A DNA stretch of 64,000 bases from Flectonema sp. DT1601 (taxonomy: Eukaryota > Euglenozoa > Diplonemea > Diplonemida > Diplonemidae), in assembly GCA_964019425.1 (NCBI GenBank), contig OZ025816.1, positions 248,001-312,000 on the forward strand, in the 5' to 3' direction. The position numbers and the translations under genes were made by a program. Below the pieces are notes generated by a model. That model was given only the letters and a program-made list of their open reading frames with translations. It had not been told where the DNA came from and ran no database searches. This document shows positions 31,390-43,100 of this stretch, in pieces. Position 1 is the first letter of the stretch; each line of letters opens with the position of its first letter.

Positions 31390-33004
31390 TCACAAGTCTT
31401 GGGCTGCATCGATCGTTACTTTCCAAACGTGACCGATCATTCCAGGATCTGTTTTATTATTAATTTATTATTGCCTGTGTATGTATTATTAACAAGCTAC
31501 AAGTAAACATACCTGGGGGAGTTCTGCACGGAATCTTGTTGCGCTGAGCAGCAAGAACACGACTGCTGTGTGATCTTTGCGAAGCAGAGTACGCAGCATC
31601 CCTACTACGTGATGGCACAGGAATGGATGCGACTGGTGGGTCAGCAGGCGCAGTGACCGGCGGCACAGCAGGTGAATTTCCAGCAGTTGGCAACGCAGCT
31701 GGAGCAGCAGGGATAACCGCAGAGTTGGCAGTCGCAGTTTGCGGAAGTGGTGACATTGGTGGTGGCGGACGCATTGGAGAAACCATTCTTGGCTTCGGAC
31801 TAATATTACGCGCCTGCTTCGGTTGTTGATCAACTGCAGCAGGTATTGTAACCGCAGGTATGGCAGGCATCGTGTTTAGTGGTACATTTGGTACATTTGG
31901 TTTATTCACAACAGGAAAAGCTGCGACAGGAGCAGGCACACCAGTAGTTACATCTGTTCTCACTGGAGAACCTCCCATTGTAGAATACGTCGCTGTAACA
32001 GGAAGTGGTCTCGCTGCTACCTGCTGTGGTTCTGGTTGTGGTGCTGGCATTGGAGACATTAATGTTTTTGTTCCCAAATCCTCAACAGCTGCTTTGAACG
32101 CAGAGAATGTTAAGGCACCAGCCTCATGAGCAGCTTGCAAAAGAGAAAGTTTTCTATCATACTCCTCAACCTTTGGAGGAAGAGGGGACGGAGGAGCACC
32201 AGTTGACTGCCTGGCTAACTTATTAGCCCGATAACGATCAAGAACTTCTTTAAGACGATCAGCAAAGGCCTCTGAAGACATTGGTCGGTTGGCGAGAGTA
32301 CAAACCTCTTCCATCATAGTCTGTCCACTACTAGCAGCGGGTTGCTTAATTGGTGGTGCTGGTGCTGCTGCATCTGCTTTCGCAACTGGAATTGGTAGTT
32401 GCAATTCACTGACTCTCCTTTTCTGACTAGTTGACGCTCTGATAGGGATTATTGGCAAAGAGTAATCAGTATCTTCACTAATCATACTCCCAGTGTCTAA
32501 TATCAACCCACCGATGCTGTTATTCCTTGAACCTTTCGGAGCACAGTGAGCAACGTCCATATGAAGCATATCACGTACTGTGTCATTTGGTACTGTTGGA
32601 GGTGGTGTTGGTGGTGGGATAGCAGTCGCATTTACAACACGAAAAGCGCTTCTGTTGGTGTCAGACATCGAGAGGGCTTCCTCAATGATCCGTTCGGTGT
32701 CATAATTATTTCTTGGAGAAGATGAAGGAAGTATTGGCTCTGCTACTTTTCCAGGTGCTGTCCCAGTGCTTGTACCAGCAGCAGTTGCAGCCTGTTGTAA
32801 CAATTTAAATACTGTGGCATCCACAGACGCTCTTTTGACGATATCCTCCGCCAATCCTTCGATCATTACTTCGTTATCGGTATTTATAGAAGTAGCTTGT
32901 GCTGCAGAGGCTGCAGCTCTCTTCAGTAGAGACCACATAGCCGGGTCATTCCTCGCTCTCCATTGCAACGCCGCAGCTTCCGAATGCAGGTCGATTGTGG
33001 CCAT
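31390..33004 (-). CDS. Pro/Ala-rich unknown protein, probably two exons
   Basis: Start ATG at 33004, 11 nt after CTATTCTTGTTTCAG; the open frame above it is intron-like. Exon 1 ends at 31513 before a GTATGT donor. Splicing to AAAACAG at 31449 (64-nt intron) adds 19 codons ending VTIDAAQDL and gives 516 residues. Reading through would add an unlikely hydrophobic tail, and a nearer CAG would leave a 38-nt intron. The N-terminus has two alike helical units (MWSLLKRAAASAAQA and FKLLQQAATAAG). A helical stretch with SEAFADRLKEVLDRYRANKL lies near the middle, and the rest is Pro/Ala/Val-rich and disordered. No family is recognised; an adaptor with short binding motifs is possible. Confidence 0.7.
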
Positions 33005-33651
33005 ACTCTTCCCACCTGAAACAAGAATAGTATAAATAATAATTATTTCCTTTATTAAAAAAAAAAAAAAACGAAATTTATATCCGTTCCCTGATACCAA
33101 CCTGTAATGAAACTACATAAGACTTCAGAGAATCATGGAATGAATAAATCAATTATAAAAGTGCACAAAAAAAGTGGTTCTAGGTCTCCACAGTAAGCCG
33201 AGTAGCGGCATTAAATTACACTATTAATGGTTATGAGTTGTTAGGAAAAAAAAACAAACGGGGTTGTGGTATCTTTTAAGAGTTAGAAATTTACCTTTTT
33301 TTTGCCCATGAGAATGGCAAGTACACTATTTTTTGTTTGTTTTTTTTTTTTTTTCTTCTAAAAAATAGGGACAAAAAAAAAAAAAAATTTTTACATGCTC
33401 TTTTTTTTTTTTTTTTTTTTTGTTTCCCCCTCCCCACAGTAATATATAGTATGTTTCGGCAAAGAAAAAAAACAAAAATAAATAAACAACTATTAAGCAA
33501 AAGAAAAAAATGAAGTAAAAAACAGCATGAGCAGTTGGTCGGCTGACCCACTTCTGCCGATCTCTAGACGGGTAACAAACATGTCTGTCCGTATCATAAC
33601 ATAATTATTAGTATCCTTAGGTGCTGTAATTTCTCACCACAAGCAAAGGAT
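33005..33651. other. Intergenic with A/T runs
   Basis: About 650 bp holding T/A runs near 33058-33072, 33339-33355, 33374-33389 and 33401-33421. No gene signal. A short segment near 33213-33240 (ATTACACTATTAATGGTTAT) recalls the direct repeat at 53.9-54.06 kb. Confidence 0.5.
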
Positions 33652-35037
33652 CTATGACCGGTCTTGGTCATCGTGTTCCTGTAGTGTGCTATTTGTGTCT
33701 GAAAGAATAAGTTGAACTTGTTTTTCCCAAGACTTAACGTGCTGAACGAGATCAGAGACTTCCGACTGTCCAAGAGCACGGGCTGCTATCCAGGTTACTG
33801 TTTTTGTTTTTGTATGTTTACATTTGAATCTCGATAGTGGAACAAGCAAACTAATAAGGAACACACCTTCAATTACCTGATCAACCTCATCAATTGATCC
33901 TCTGATAAGACCAAGAGCAAGAGCTCTAAGTAGGAGGGGTTCTACTTCTTTAATATCTCCCTGTTTTTGTGAGTTTTTATTTTGCAATTCATCAAAGAGG
34001 GAGAAGGCTTCAACACAAGAACATGAAGGGGGTCAAATCCACACCGTTTTACACTTTTCGTGTATTGAAGCGAAGGTCAGGGTTCTTTCATAAACAGGAG
34101 TTGAGAATAAGAATTGCAACAAAGACATGAGCTGTAACTTTTGAAAGATATTTGTGTTCGCAAACTGTTTTTTTTTTTTTTTTTTTTGTTATTTTTGAGA
34201 TATCCAAAAAAAGGAGAACGCTTTTGTTTTAAAGAATAAACATACATATTGCTCCATTATCTTACCGTGTTGTTGTGTTAATGTGTTGTAGGCAGTAAAA
34301 TCTCCAATGTTGAAGCAGTTTAAAATTTCAGCTAACCAGGAGTTGGTAGACGACTGCTTGAGTGTTTCTATGATAGGGTGGTGGATGAGTTCACCAAAAT
34401 TGTGAATTGATTTTGATAGAATAGCAGCAATACCAACATCAAAGGCAATCGCCTCCTGAATATCAACAGGCATAAGCTCAGTCTTCGCGTGGGCAATGTA
34501 CAGTAAACTCATTTTATAAAAATCATCATATTTTGATTCTTTTTTTAACAAACATGCTTTACTTTTGTATATGTTTGCACGCAAATCAACTTCAAGAGTT
34601 GACACGTCATTGCGAGACATGTAAGTTGAGGCTTCCGCTACTATGTCCTTCGCAGGTAGAACCTGATCAAGTAGTATTTTGTGAGTCGCTTCTTCAGTCT
34701 TTAACATGAAATAAGCTTGGATGTTGCTTTTCTTAATAGATTCAGCGACTTCATTGCAAACTTGTACGGCCTGCTCATGAGATAATTTTTGTGTTACACT
34801 CACCAAGAAGCGTGCGAGACTGAATAAATTTACTTTTTTCTCAAAACTTTTTACAAAATTTTGGTACAAATCTAGTAGCATCGCTCCATCTGACCACAAT
34901 GGCTTTGCGACTACTTCCAGTAGGAATTCTGTTAGCTCGTGCCAGTGCTTTTTATTATACAAAGAAATCATTTGGTCGACATCTTCACCAACTGCTGGAA
35001 CCTTACTCTTCAACCCCTCTAGGTAAGTAGTGGACAT
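33652..35037 (-). CDS. PSMD13: 26S proteasome lid subunit PSMD13/Rpn9, four exons
   Basis: Exons 35037-34246, 34164-34045, 33960-33867 and 33797-33652 join in frame to 383 residues, the size of PSMD13 (376 in human). Introns are 81, 84 and 69 nt with donors GTATGT, GTGTGG and GTGTGT and CAG acceptors. The N-terminal part is the helical repeat region. Exon 2 supplies FQKLQLMSLLQFLFSTP and LTFASIHEKC, the start of the PCI winged helix. Exons 3 and 4 supply EVEPLLLRALALGLIRGSID and VTWIAARAL, which match the Rpn9 signature GLVKGSIDEVD...TWVQPRVL. Rpn9 is a non-catalytic PCI subunit of the lid, needed for assembly and holding the Rpn11 side. GATACAG ends 12 nt before the ATG. Very sure. Confidence 0.95.
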
Positions 35038-35070
35038 GCTTGTATTTTGCTGTATCAGTGATAAAAAATA

Positions 35071-35201
35071 CAGTAATTATAAATAACATGGTGTATAAAA
35101 AGTCTCCAAATCTCCAAAAAATGGCCAAATCCACCATCTTTTTTATATCCAAAGTTGTTATACTCCAAATTTTTTATACACCATGATCTTTATAATTACA
35201 G
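35071..35201. mobile_element. 131-bp Tc1/mariner-type MITE
   Basis: Terminal inverted repeats of about 31 bp begin CAGTAATTATAAATAACATG on the left (from 35071) and CTGTAATTATAAAGATCATG on the right (reverse complement from 35201), followed on both by GTGTATAAAAA; three mismatches are visible. TA lies at both edges (35069-35070 and 35202-35203), the target duplication of Tc1/mariner/pogo elements, and CAGT-type ends are usual there. The inside has a second inverted pair, AAAAAATGG with CCATCTTTTTT, and no coding capacity. It is a non-autonomous element between PSMD13 and an ankyrin gene. Confidence 0.8.
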
Positions 35202-35420
35202 TACTATAAATAAAAGAAAAAAAAAGAGGGGGGAAAAAAACCTCTCACAACACACATTATCAATGGTATCCTGTGATAATTGAAAAGAAGTTGAATTTTT
35301 TCATTTCTTTAAAAAAAAAAAAAAAAAAAAAACCAAGGGAAGTTATTTTTTTTCTTTAAAAAGGTGACATCAAGAGGAAGAATCCAGCTGATCTCAAGAA
35401 ATATTTTATATATTGTAGTT

Positions 35421-36401
35421 CTACACATCTGTTGTTGTTGTTGCTGTGGTCAAGTTTTCATGTTCTGTCTTTCTTCGATTAAGTTCGGATTTAATACTTC
35501 TTAATCTCTCGATCCATTCAGAGCGATCATCTGGATCAACTGAAGACTTTGCCGCCATGTGTTTTGTGTATTGCGTCTCAGCCTCAGATAGTGACAGAAG
35601 CGATTCGATTTCTGAATTCTTTGAAATTCTAGCTCGTTCACGTGCTGTGATCTCTTTTCTAGTCCCAGAATGATCAGTCGCAAAAGCAGTTATATCCGCC
35701 CCAGATTTCATAAGAAGCTCAACTAGAACTCGATCACCACATCCCGCAGCCATAATTAATGCCGTTTCTGTAGTCTCTGACGAGACAGCATTGACTAGTG
35801 ACTTGTCTAACAGAAGCAGCCATTTAATTATACTCAAAGACTCATGTTGTTCTGGTGAGGAGTCCATGAGACGTTGAATGTATGATGTGACCGCTACAAT
35901 GAAATCTTGTTTTGATGGGTTCCAATCTTCCATATTTCTCAACAGCTTCAGATCGTATAGAGATGCTGATGTGATTGCTTCTGTTGGTTCTGTAGTTACT
36001 CTTTGACTGGGTCCTAGGTATGAGAATCTGAGATCAGCCATTATTCGATTGTGTTGTTTATTAGCTGCTTGATCTTCCGCAGTTTGCAAATTATTATCAA
36101 AAAGTGACGGATTAGCCCCGTGTTCCAACAACAATCGACATATTCGCTGATGTCCATTAAAAGCCGCACACATCAGCGGTGTGTGCTGTCCAGCATCTCT
36201 GCCATTTACATTGATTCCTTTTTCTATTAAGTAGCGAACTACTTCTTCTTTTCCATAAGTACATGCCGCATGCAAGCATATCTCTTTTTCATTTTCACTA
36301 CAAGAACCACTCTCTATTAGTTGTTTAACCAGGGGTATTTCTCCAAGTGTACAAGCATGGTTTAAACTTCGTTTCGGAAGTGTGAATTTCTTCGCTGGCA
36401 T
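35421..36401 (-). CDS. Ankyrin-repeat protein 1
   Basis: A 326-residue frame. Ankyrin repeats run from about residue 12: LNHACTLGEIPLVKQLIESG, ICLHAACTYGKEEVVRYLIE, then TPLMCAAFNGHQRICRLLLE with HGANPS. After a divergent middle (130-210) another clear repeat appears, ETALIMAAGCGDRVLVELLM with KSGADI. The C-terminal 70 residues are charged and helical (RERARISKNSEIESLLSLSE, ERLRSIKSELNRRKTE), perhaps coiled coil. No membrane segment or enzymatic domain is seen. Ankyrin solenoids mediate protein contacts; the partner is unknown. TTTTTTTCAATTCAG ends only 4 nt before the ATG. Confidence 0.88.
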   Translation of the reverse strand: MPAKKFTLPKRSLNHACTLGEIPLVKQLIESGSCSENEKEICLHAACTYGKEEVVRYLIEKGINVNGRDAGQHTPLMCAAFNGHQRICRLLLEHGANPSLFDNNLQTAEDQAANKQHNRIMADLRFSYLGPSQRVTTEPTEAITSASLYDLKLLRNMEDWNPSKQDFIVAVTSYIQRLMDSSPEQHESLSIIKWLLLLDKSLVNAVSSETTETALIMAAGCGDRVLVELLMKSGADITAFATDHSGTRKEITARERARISKNSEIESLLSLSEAETQYTKHMAAKSSVDPDDRSEWIERLRSIKSELNRRKTEHENLTTATTTTDV

Positions 36402-37166
36402 CTCTCTGAATTGAAAAAAATTACTAATTAATTTATTATGAATGGCCGCTATGCAAAAAAATCAACATCAAAAAGTGCTGTTAAGAATAAAAAAAAAAAA
36501 AAAAAAAAAACAGATCAATTCAACAGCTGTGGTAGAATTCCTTGCAGGTCACGACAATACAAACCAGAAGAAAAGAATAAAAAAAAAAGGGAAAACCCTT
36601 TTTCCGAGAATGAACTGCATCAAAGCAAGCAAGCAGGTTACGAATACGGCATGTGCACAAAGCAGAGAGGTGATGAAGTTACTAAAATAAAGTACGTAGA
36701 AAGAAGTAGGAACGAACACTGTTTATCTCATGAGGTGAACAGGAATGAACTTCGCACTAGTATTCTAACTACTCGATATCAGTTGAGAGACATACTAGCG
36801 AATGGCAACACACACAATGAAAAAATAAAATCAAAAACGATAACTCTTTTCAGAGTACAAAGCACCACGAAACCTCTGATTGCTTAAAGATCCACTACCA
36901 AAAAAAATCCAAACTCAGATGAAAACACAACAGAAACTGATTGACATCAGTAACTCCTCTTCCAAACTTTTTCAGTATTAAAAAAAAAAAAAAAAAGCAG
37001 AAAAAAACTAAACAAAACAAACAAAAAATAAAACCAACCCTACTTCCGTAGGGGGGAAAAACACACAGAAAATAAACCCGACAGTTCTAGAGAGGTGAGA
37101 TTTCGGCTGAAAAAAATACTTAAAATCGCATCATCGGGGGAAAAAAAAAAGAAGAAGAAGAAGATT
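36402..37166. other. Intergenic, no gene accepted
   Basis: About 765 bp between the dynein stop and the ankyrin gene. A forward frame of 149 codons (36438-36887) is Lys-rich through an A20 run, shows no family and opposes the strand of every supported gene, so it is left out. Confidence 0.55.
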
Positions 37167-40100
37167 CTAATGTGAGACTGAACACAACAAAGCTATCCCT
37201 CTCCTTACCCAAAACTGAGGATATGATTGCGTGCTCGAGAACGGATCAATTGGCACATGAAACATCATTACGTAATTGCTGTCGTGTCCAGTGGTACTGT
37301 TTTATGGTGTTTTTTGTTGATTTTAAAAAAAAAAAAAAAAAAAAAAAATTGTAATTACAAACCTTAAAGTCCCTCTCCTCTCGGAAGTTCTGTAGAGCGG
37401 ACACTTAACGAAGACACCTTCAACTCCAGCCTCGTCACTATCATCGTCAGGTTGTTTAGCGATCGGCGTTAAATGTGTAACAGGGAAATCAGAATATATG
37501 AGATTATGATGAGGTTCTTGAATTCTATTGCTCTCAGAATTCCAAGACGCTCCCTGAATAAACAACCCATGTACATAACACCCTTGAGAAGGAGGCTCCG
37601 TTACTTCTTCTGGTGTTATGCGTTTGAATGAAAACGACCATTCCAAAGTATCAATTTCCAATTTTTCTCTACGACAATAATCTTGCAACACTCCAGTCAA
37701 CAGTGCTTGAGTAAAGAATATACCACTGAGCCAGATTGATGCCGGAGAACCATTTGCATCCCACGAACTGATAAAGTTCATTCTGTCAACGAAATCTTTA
37801 AAATATCCCAACATCGGTTTGCATGATGGATATGACGCTGCAGCCCATTTTGATGGTAATTTTCCATTTTGTACTTCAGAATACATAACTTCAAGATCGG
37901 ATGTCAGAACTGCTTCACCGCTCAAAGCTGCTTTTAATTTTAACACCGAATCTCTTATAACATGAAGTAGGTTATTGTATCTTGATAATTCCATTAATAA
38001 AACCGTATTCATAGATGACGAGTATGAAATCGGATGTCGGATTCTAGCTCGTAAAGTATCATGTTTGACAGGCATCTGCTCAATTAGACTATTCAATAAT
38101 TCTGAAGTTACTGAACTACCACCCTGATCAACAGTAGCTACTCGAGGTTGAGTTGTTAAGAGACTATCAAGTAAAAGACGACCCTCACGCTCATCCTTAG
38201 TAGCAACAGCATTGCTGTGCAGTCCAAACACTGAAGGAGGTGTCACAGTTGGAAGTTCTGCTATGTGTGAAATCATGTCAGTTGATTGTTTTATTTCAGG
38301 AACTGCAAATACAGAATTACCAATATCAAATGAGTACCCAGGAGTCATTACTACATCATTATAATAAGCATTAAGCGTTGCAATGAGACACCTTCTATCT
38401 CTGTCATCAGTCACACGACCTCCGTAGTTACATTCTCCAGCCAAGTAGGTTAATGCGTCGTATGGAACTTCTTCGTAGTCTTCGATGAAACATTTCAGTT
38501 GTTTTAATGAAATTGTTAAGTCAGCGCTGTTGAACTCGTAAGGAATATTCCAACCAAGAGGACCGAAACTCTTACGCTCCTGGACAATTGCGTGGAAGAA
38601 ACAAAGAGAATAGCAAAGCTTCCTCCAGTACAATGCCTTCTCAGGTGCAATTTCATAGAAGGCTGGATCAGCAAGAGGAACAGACGTGTAAGAACTGAGA
38701 AGACTGACTCGAAGACCATTAGCACTTTCACATATAACTTTAGTTCCATGCATTAGGATGGATGTTGGGAATGAAGTAGAAGGCATTGATGTCAACCAAA
38801 GTCTGAAGTCTTCATGAAGACTTGCTGCCTTAGCCCCCACTGAGTACTCTTCAACTATTCTCTCTAAGTGAGGCATCCAATCACTATATAAATGACAGTT
38901 CTGCAAGACTACCCACCAGCCGTTAGCTCTTCCATCTTGAAGTAGTCGTTCTGCACGACCTTGCATACCTTGACCAAGAGAGAGTGTATGCATCTTCTGA
39001 AGTTTATCTTCTTCATCAGCTAGCTTACGCAGCTCAACCATCGGATCAGCCCCAGCGCTTAATATAAATATCAGCGGTTGACTTGGATCACTAACTTCAT
39101 GAAATACCTGTGTCAGTGAACTTACTTGTGGAGAGGTGTAGTTCGGTCCCAGAAGGGGATGCTTTTCTATAAAGAGACTGCAAGCTGCCACAACTCTATC
39201 AGGTCGAAGTGCTCTAACTAATAGTAGTCTGTGATAAGCATGAATCTTTTCCCATCTCAGAGTGTTATCCCAATTCCCTGGTAACACTGCTGCAGCAGGT
39301 GTATCACTACACCACCATGTATGCCATGATGGTGATTGATCCTCAACAGTTGACTCTGACAGCTGTGTTGCTAAGTTTTTAAACGGAGCTTCCGCACTAA
39401 GAGCAACTGCTAACTTCCACGTGTGTTCTGGTAACCAATCTGGCTTAGTCAGACTGTCGTCTGTTACTTGCTGTGTAGTAGTTCCAAGTGTACAGAAATA
39501 TCTAACCATGTCGGTTGTTATTTCGGGACTCAGAACACATGCCATGTTAAATGCAAGCATCGGTTGATCCTTTGCGAAAATAGACCCACAGATTGTTCTG
39601 TAGAAAGACAGATAGAAATGTTGAGCTATTTCTCCATTTCTACCTATCTGAGAAGTTGTATCAGCTGGCATCTTTGACAGTTCTAATGACTTGCTGAATA
39701 AAACGAGAAACCAACGTAGAGAATATTGATACATCGGGTCTAAGGCTCCTAGTTCTGAAGCACAAAAGAATAAAGCAGTCGTGTTCTCTGCGACATCTAT
39801 AAACCGTTTTCTAGTTCGATCACATAGTGAGAGAATTCTTTCAACTTCTCTCTGACTTGAAGTTGTTTCTTCTGCGACTCGCTGTGCTTCATTTAGTGCG
39901 TCAATGGTTTCTTCATTGTCGAGGATGCATCCCTCATCACCAAGGAGTTCGAGGATCTTATTTTCCATTCGTTTTAACTCTCGTTTGTTTGTTGCTCCCA
40001 AACGGACATTTCTATTCTTTTTCTCATCAAGTTCTCTTTCTTCGAATTGAATTATCTTCCCGAGTATTTGATCTTGAAGACCAGCAGGAGTGACAGTGAA

Positions 40101-43100
40101 CGCAACGATTGTAACCTTTGAGGCTGTCTCTGGACTGAATGATATTATTCGACGACGAGTCGCAAGAAATAGTTTAGCTGTTCCATTCAACCAGTTACTG
40201 TGATAAACTACATCTTGATCTCCGATTGTTATCCTTCTCTGATTGGTACTATCAGGAGTTGTGTGTTTCATTAAAAGAGAGTTCAAAACTGGATCTAATT
40301 CATCTCCACAATCCTCAAGAAGTATCGGAGTACCTGTTCGTACAGCCATTGCTATTGATTTTAGATAGCCTTCTTGATTAGGCTGAAGGATCATTAAATT
40401 AGATGACGCGTATCTTGCCTTTAACCAAGTTGTTGCTTGTTGATGAGGGTCAAGTATCATAACCCAGTGAGAAGAGTAATCTATAATCACAGCATTGTCT
40501 ACACTGAATGAATCAGATGGAAGTCCTTGAAGCTTCCATTCTTCAATGACAGCATCATCTCCCATCGATGAGTTTAGTTCAAAGTTAGTCGATGATGAGA
40601 TAGAAGTCATTTCCATCCTCCAACACTCCAACAGCTGCTTACGATACTTTTGAGTAAATGCCGACAGATGGCTAAAGTGTGCTGCTGATAATAAACTATC
40701 ACCAATTGCATTGTGAAGAATCTCAGCTTGCTTCTCCGCTTCTTTCATGTATCTGTCTTTCTCGTCTCCCAGACCAGATATAATTTTCTGTGCACGAGAT
40801 AATTTGTGTTCAGTGTTGCTGTACTCTGCTTCAACTCGTTCTTTTTCAGCTACTGATTCAGCCAACTTCTCTCTCATTTCACGCAGACGTTGATCCACCC
40901 GATCTAACTCAGCTTTTTTAAGCGCCAGGTGTCCCATCGCAACGTCGTACTCTGCCTGTGCTCTTTGAAGTTCAGCCTTTCTTGGCTTAACACGTAATTC
41001 CACCTGATAGAAACGTTCCATTGCTATCACCCAGGCACAGACTGGTGCTAATGCCCTTGACAGTGATCTGACTTTGTCAGGAATAAAGTTTTTATCGTTT
41101 ATAAAGGGTTGAATGGTACCGTTTTGAGAATCAAAGATCGCAGGATCGAGTCCCTCCTCGCGATCTTTATAACTCAACAGCGTGACTAAGAATTCGTTTG
41201 AGTCACTCATAAGACGTTTTGCGGCAATCCAGTAGTCCGGACGCTTTTTTTTGGGATTAGACGGGTCAGGTTCGAGTCCGGGTTTCACACCAAGACAGAC
41301 GCAAACTGCGGCCATAACTTGTTTTATTTTTTCGGAAGGATTCGTCATAGTGCGGATTTCAACAAGCTGTCTCTTATCTATTTCACTGACCTGTTGCATT
41401 GCAACGTCTAGTGCTGGCATTACTCTCGCAAGGACTGCCTCACACTGTTCTTTTATTGTTTTGCTTTCTTCAGCTTTTTCATTTGCAGCGCGTTCTTCAA
41501 CTGCGACGGCTTCAGAAGTGATTGCAGCGTCGCGTTCATCTTTTTCGATTGATAAGATTAGCTGTGCGGTATGCTCTGCCATTATTGCTAACCTTGGTCT
41601 CTGAACTTCTAATTGCCGCTGCATTGTTCCAACAGACTCTTCTGTTTTTATCAGCTGACGAAGACCTTTCTCGTATCTTGATTTTAATTTTTTTGCTTTC
41701 GTAGTCTTATGCTCGTAAATGCGTTTAAAAGCAGCAACAAGATCAAGGTAGCTTGTAGCAGTGATGTGAACAACGTGACTGGTTTCTTTTTGATATGCTG
41801 CTGAAACTTCCAAAGCTGTTTGATGAATTTTAACAAAAGTATCAATGATGCTTTCCTTGTCAATGTTATCATCGTGATCTAGGTTAACCAGTCTGTTACC
41901 TACTGATACTAAACCTTCTTCTGGCCATTGTCCAACGTAATCGATTGAACAACAGCTTACAAGACTAGGAAACAATCTCAATCGCTTACGTAGAGCCCCT
42001 CCAACAGGACTGAGACACACAACGATATGAAGCTCTGATTTAGTGTGTTGAACAAAAAGTCGATAGTAGCCTTCTTTGGTGGTGATTTCTCTTCGGCCTA
42101 GTTCTTTTGCGATCTTTGCATATCCCTCAAGTATAACAATTAGATCGTCATCTTCAAAAAGAGAAGGAACCTCACCAGTGTTAAGCAAACAAGCAATATC
42201 TTGTAGAAATACGTCATTCAATATTGTCTCATCGGTTAAAAGAAGTGTCGTTGGACTGGCGTTTATTGATCCGGACGCTCCTCTGATGCAGTTACGTAGA
42301 TCGTCTTGCCACTGCTCGTGACTGTATCCTTTTTGTGGCTTTAACTGATATAAATTATACTCTGCTATGTAGTTAGCGAGTTTTGCAGCACTCTGTCTTC
42401 CACTTCCTCCGATTCCAATGACTAAGGCATGCCCACGAGGGACTCTTAAGATTCGATATAAACGAGTAACATGTTCCAATACTTTATTAAAAATAACTAA
42501 AGTCAAACGAGTTTCACCAATTGGAAGTGAATCGTTCAATTCATTTTGGTATCTTTCTAATGTTTCTCTCGCAAGTTTCGTATCTTTAACTTCTTGGTAG
42601 ACCTTTTCATTGTTTATGTCACTAAATATTAATGGCTCAACGATGTCTAAAGACTCAAGGTCAGTTCCATTCTTATTCAAACCCTTGTCAAGAAGTGCGT
42701 TGAATGTCTGCTCATCACTAGAATCAGTTAGCCTGTCGGAGAACACTCTTCGTATTTCATAAACCCACAGTCTGTAGACCGACGATACGTCTTCCAAACT
42801 AGTACCAGGACATTGATGCATTCCCTGAAACACTCTTGATAAATCTCTTAGATTAAAGTTGTATTGTGGTTTACTTGGAGTCGGTCTCAAATTAGTTTTA
42901 ATTTCATTAAAAAGAAAAACTGAAACGGAAACCAACTGCGATTGCAGTGCATCTGTAAACGCTGCTGGGAACGAATTTCTGCTACAAACCCACTCGAGTA
43001 ACGAAGTGAAGACACTCGTCAGAGTCTTTCCATCAAACTGAGGAATACAAAAAGTAATAAAGTGACGTAGAACTCTTTGAGATACCGTATTAAGATTAGG

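Noticed and set aside
31490-31833. 114-codon minus frame and several plus frames within the Pro/Ala-rich gene
   Set aside because: They are shadow frames of the longer gene, whose codon pattern and acceptor site fit better.
36438-36887. 149-codon forward frame between the dynein and ankyrin genes
   Set aside because: Lys-rich through an A run, no domain pattern, and opposite to every supported gene; probably chance in a stop-poor A-rich stretch.
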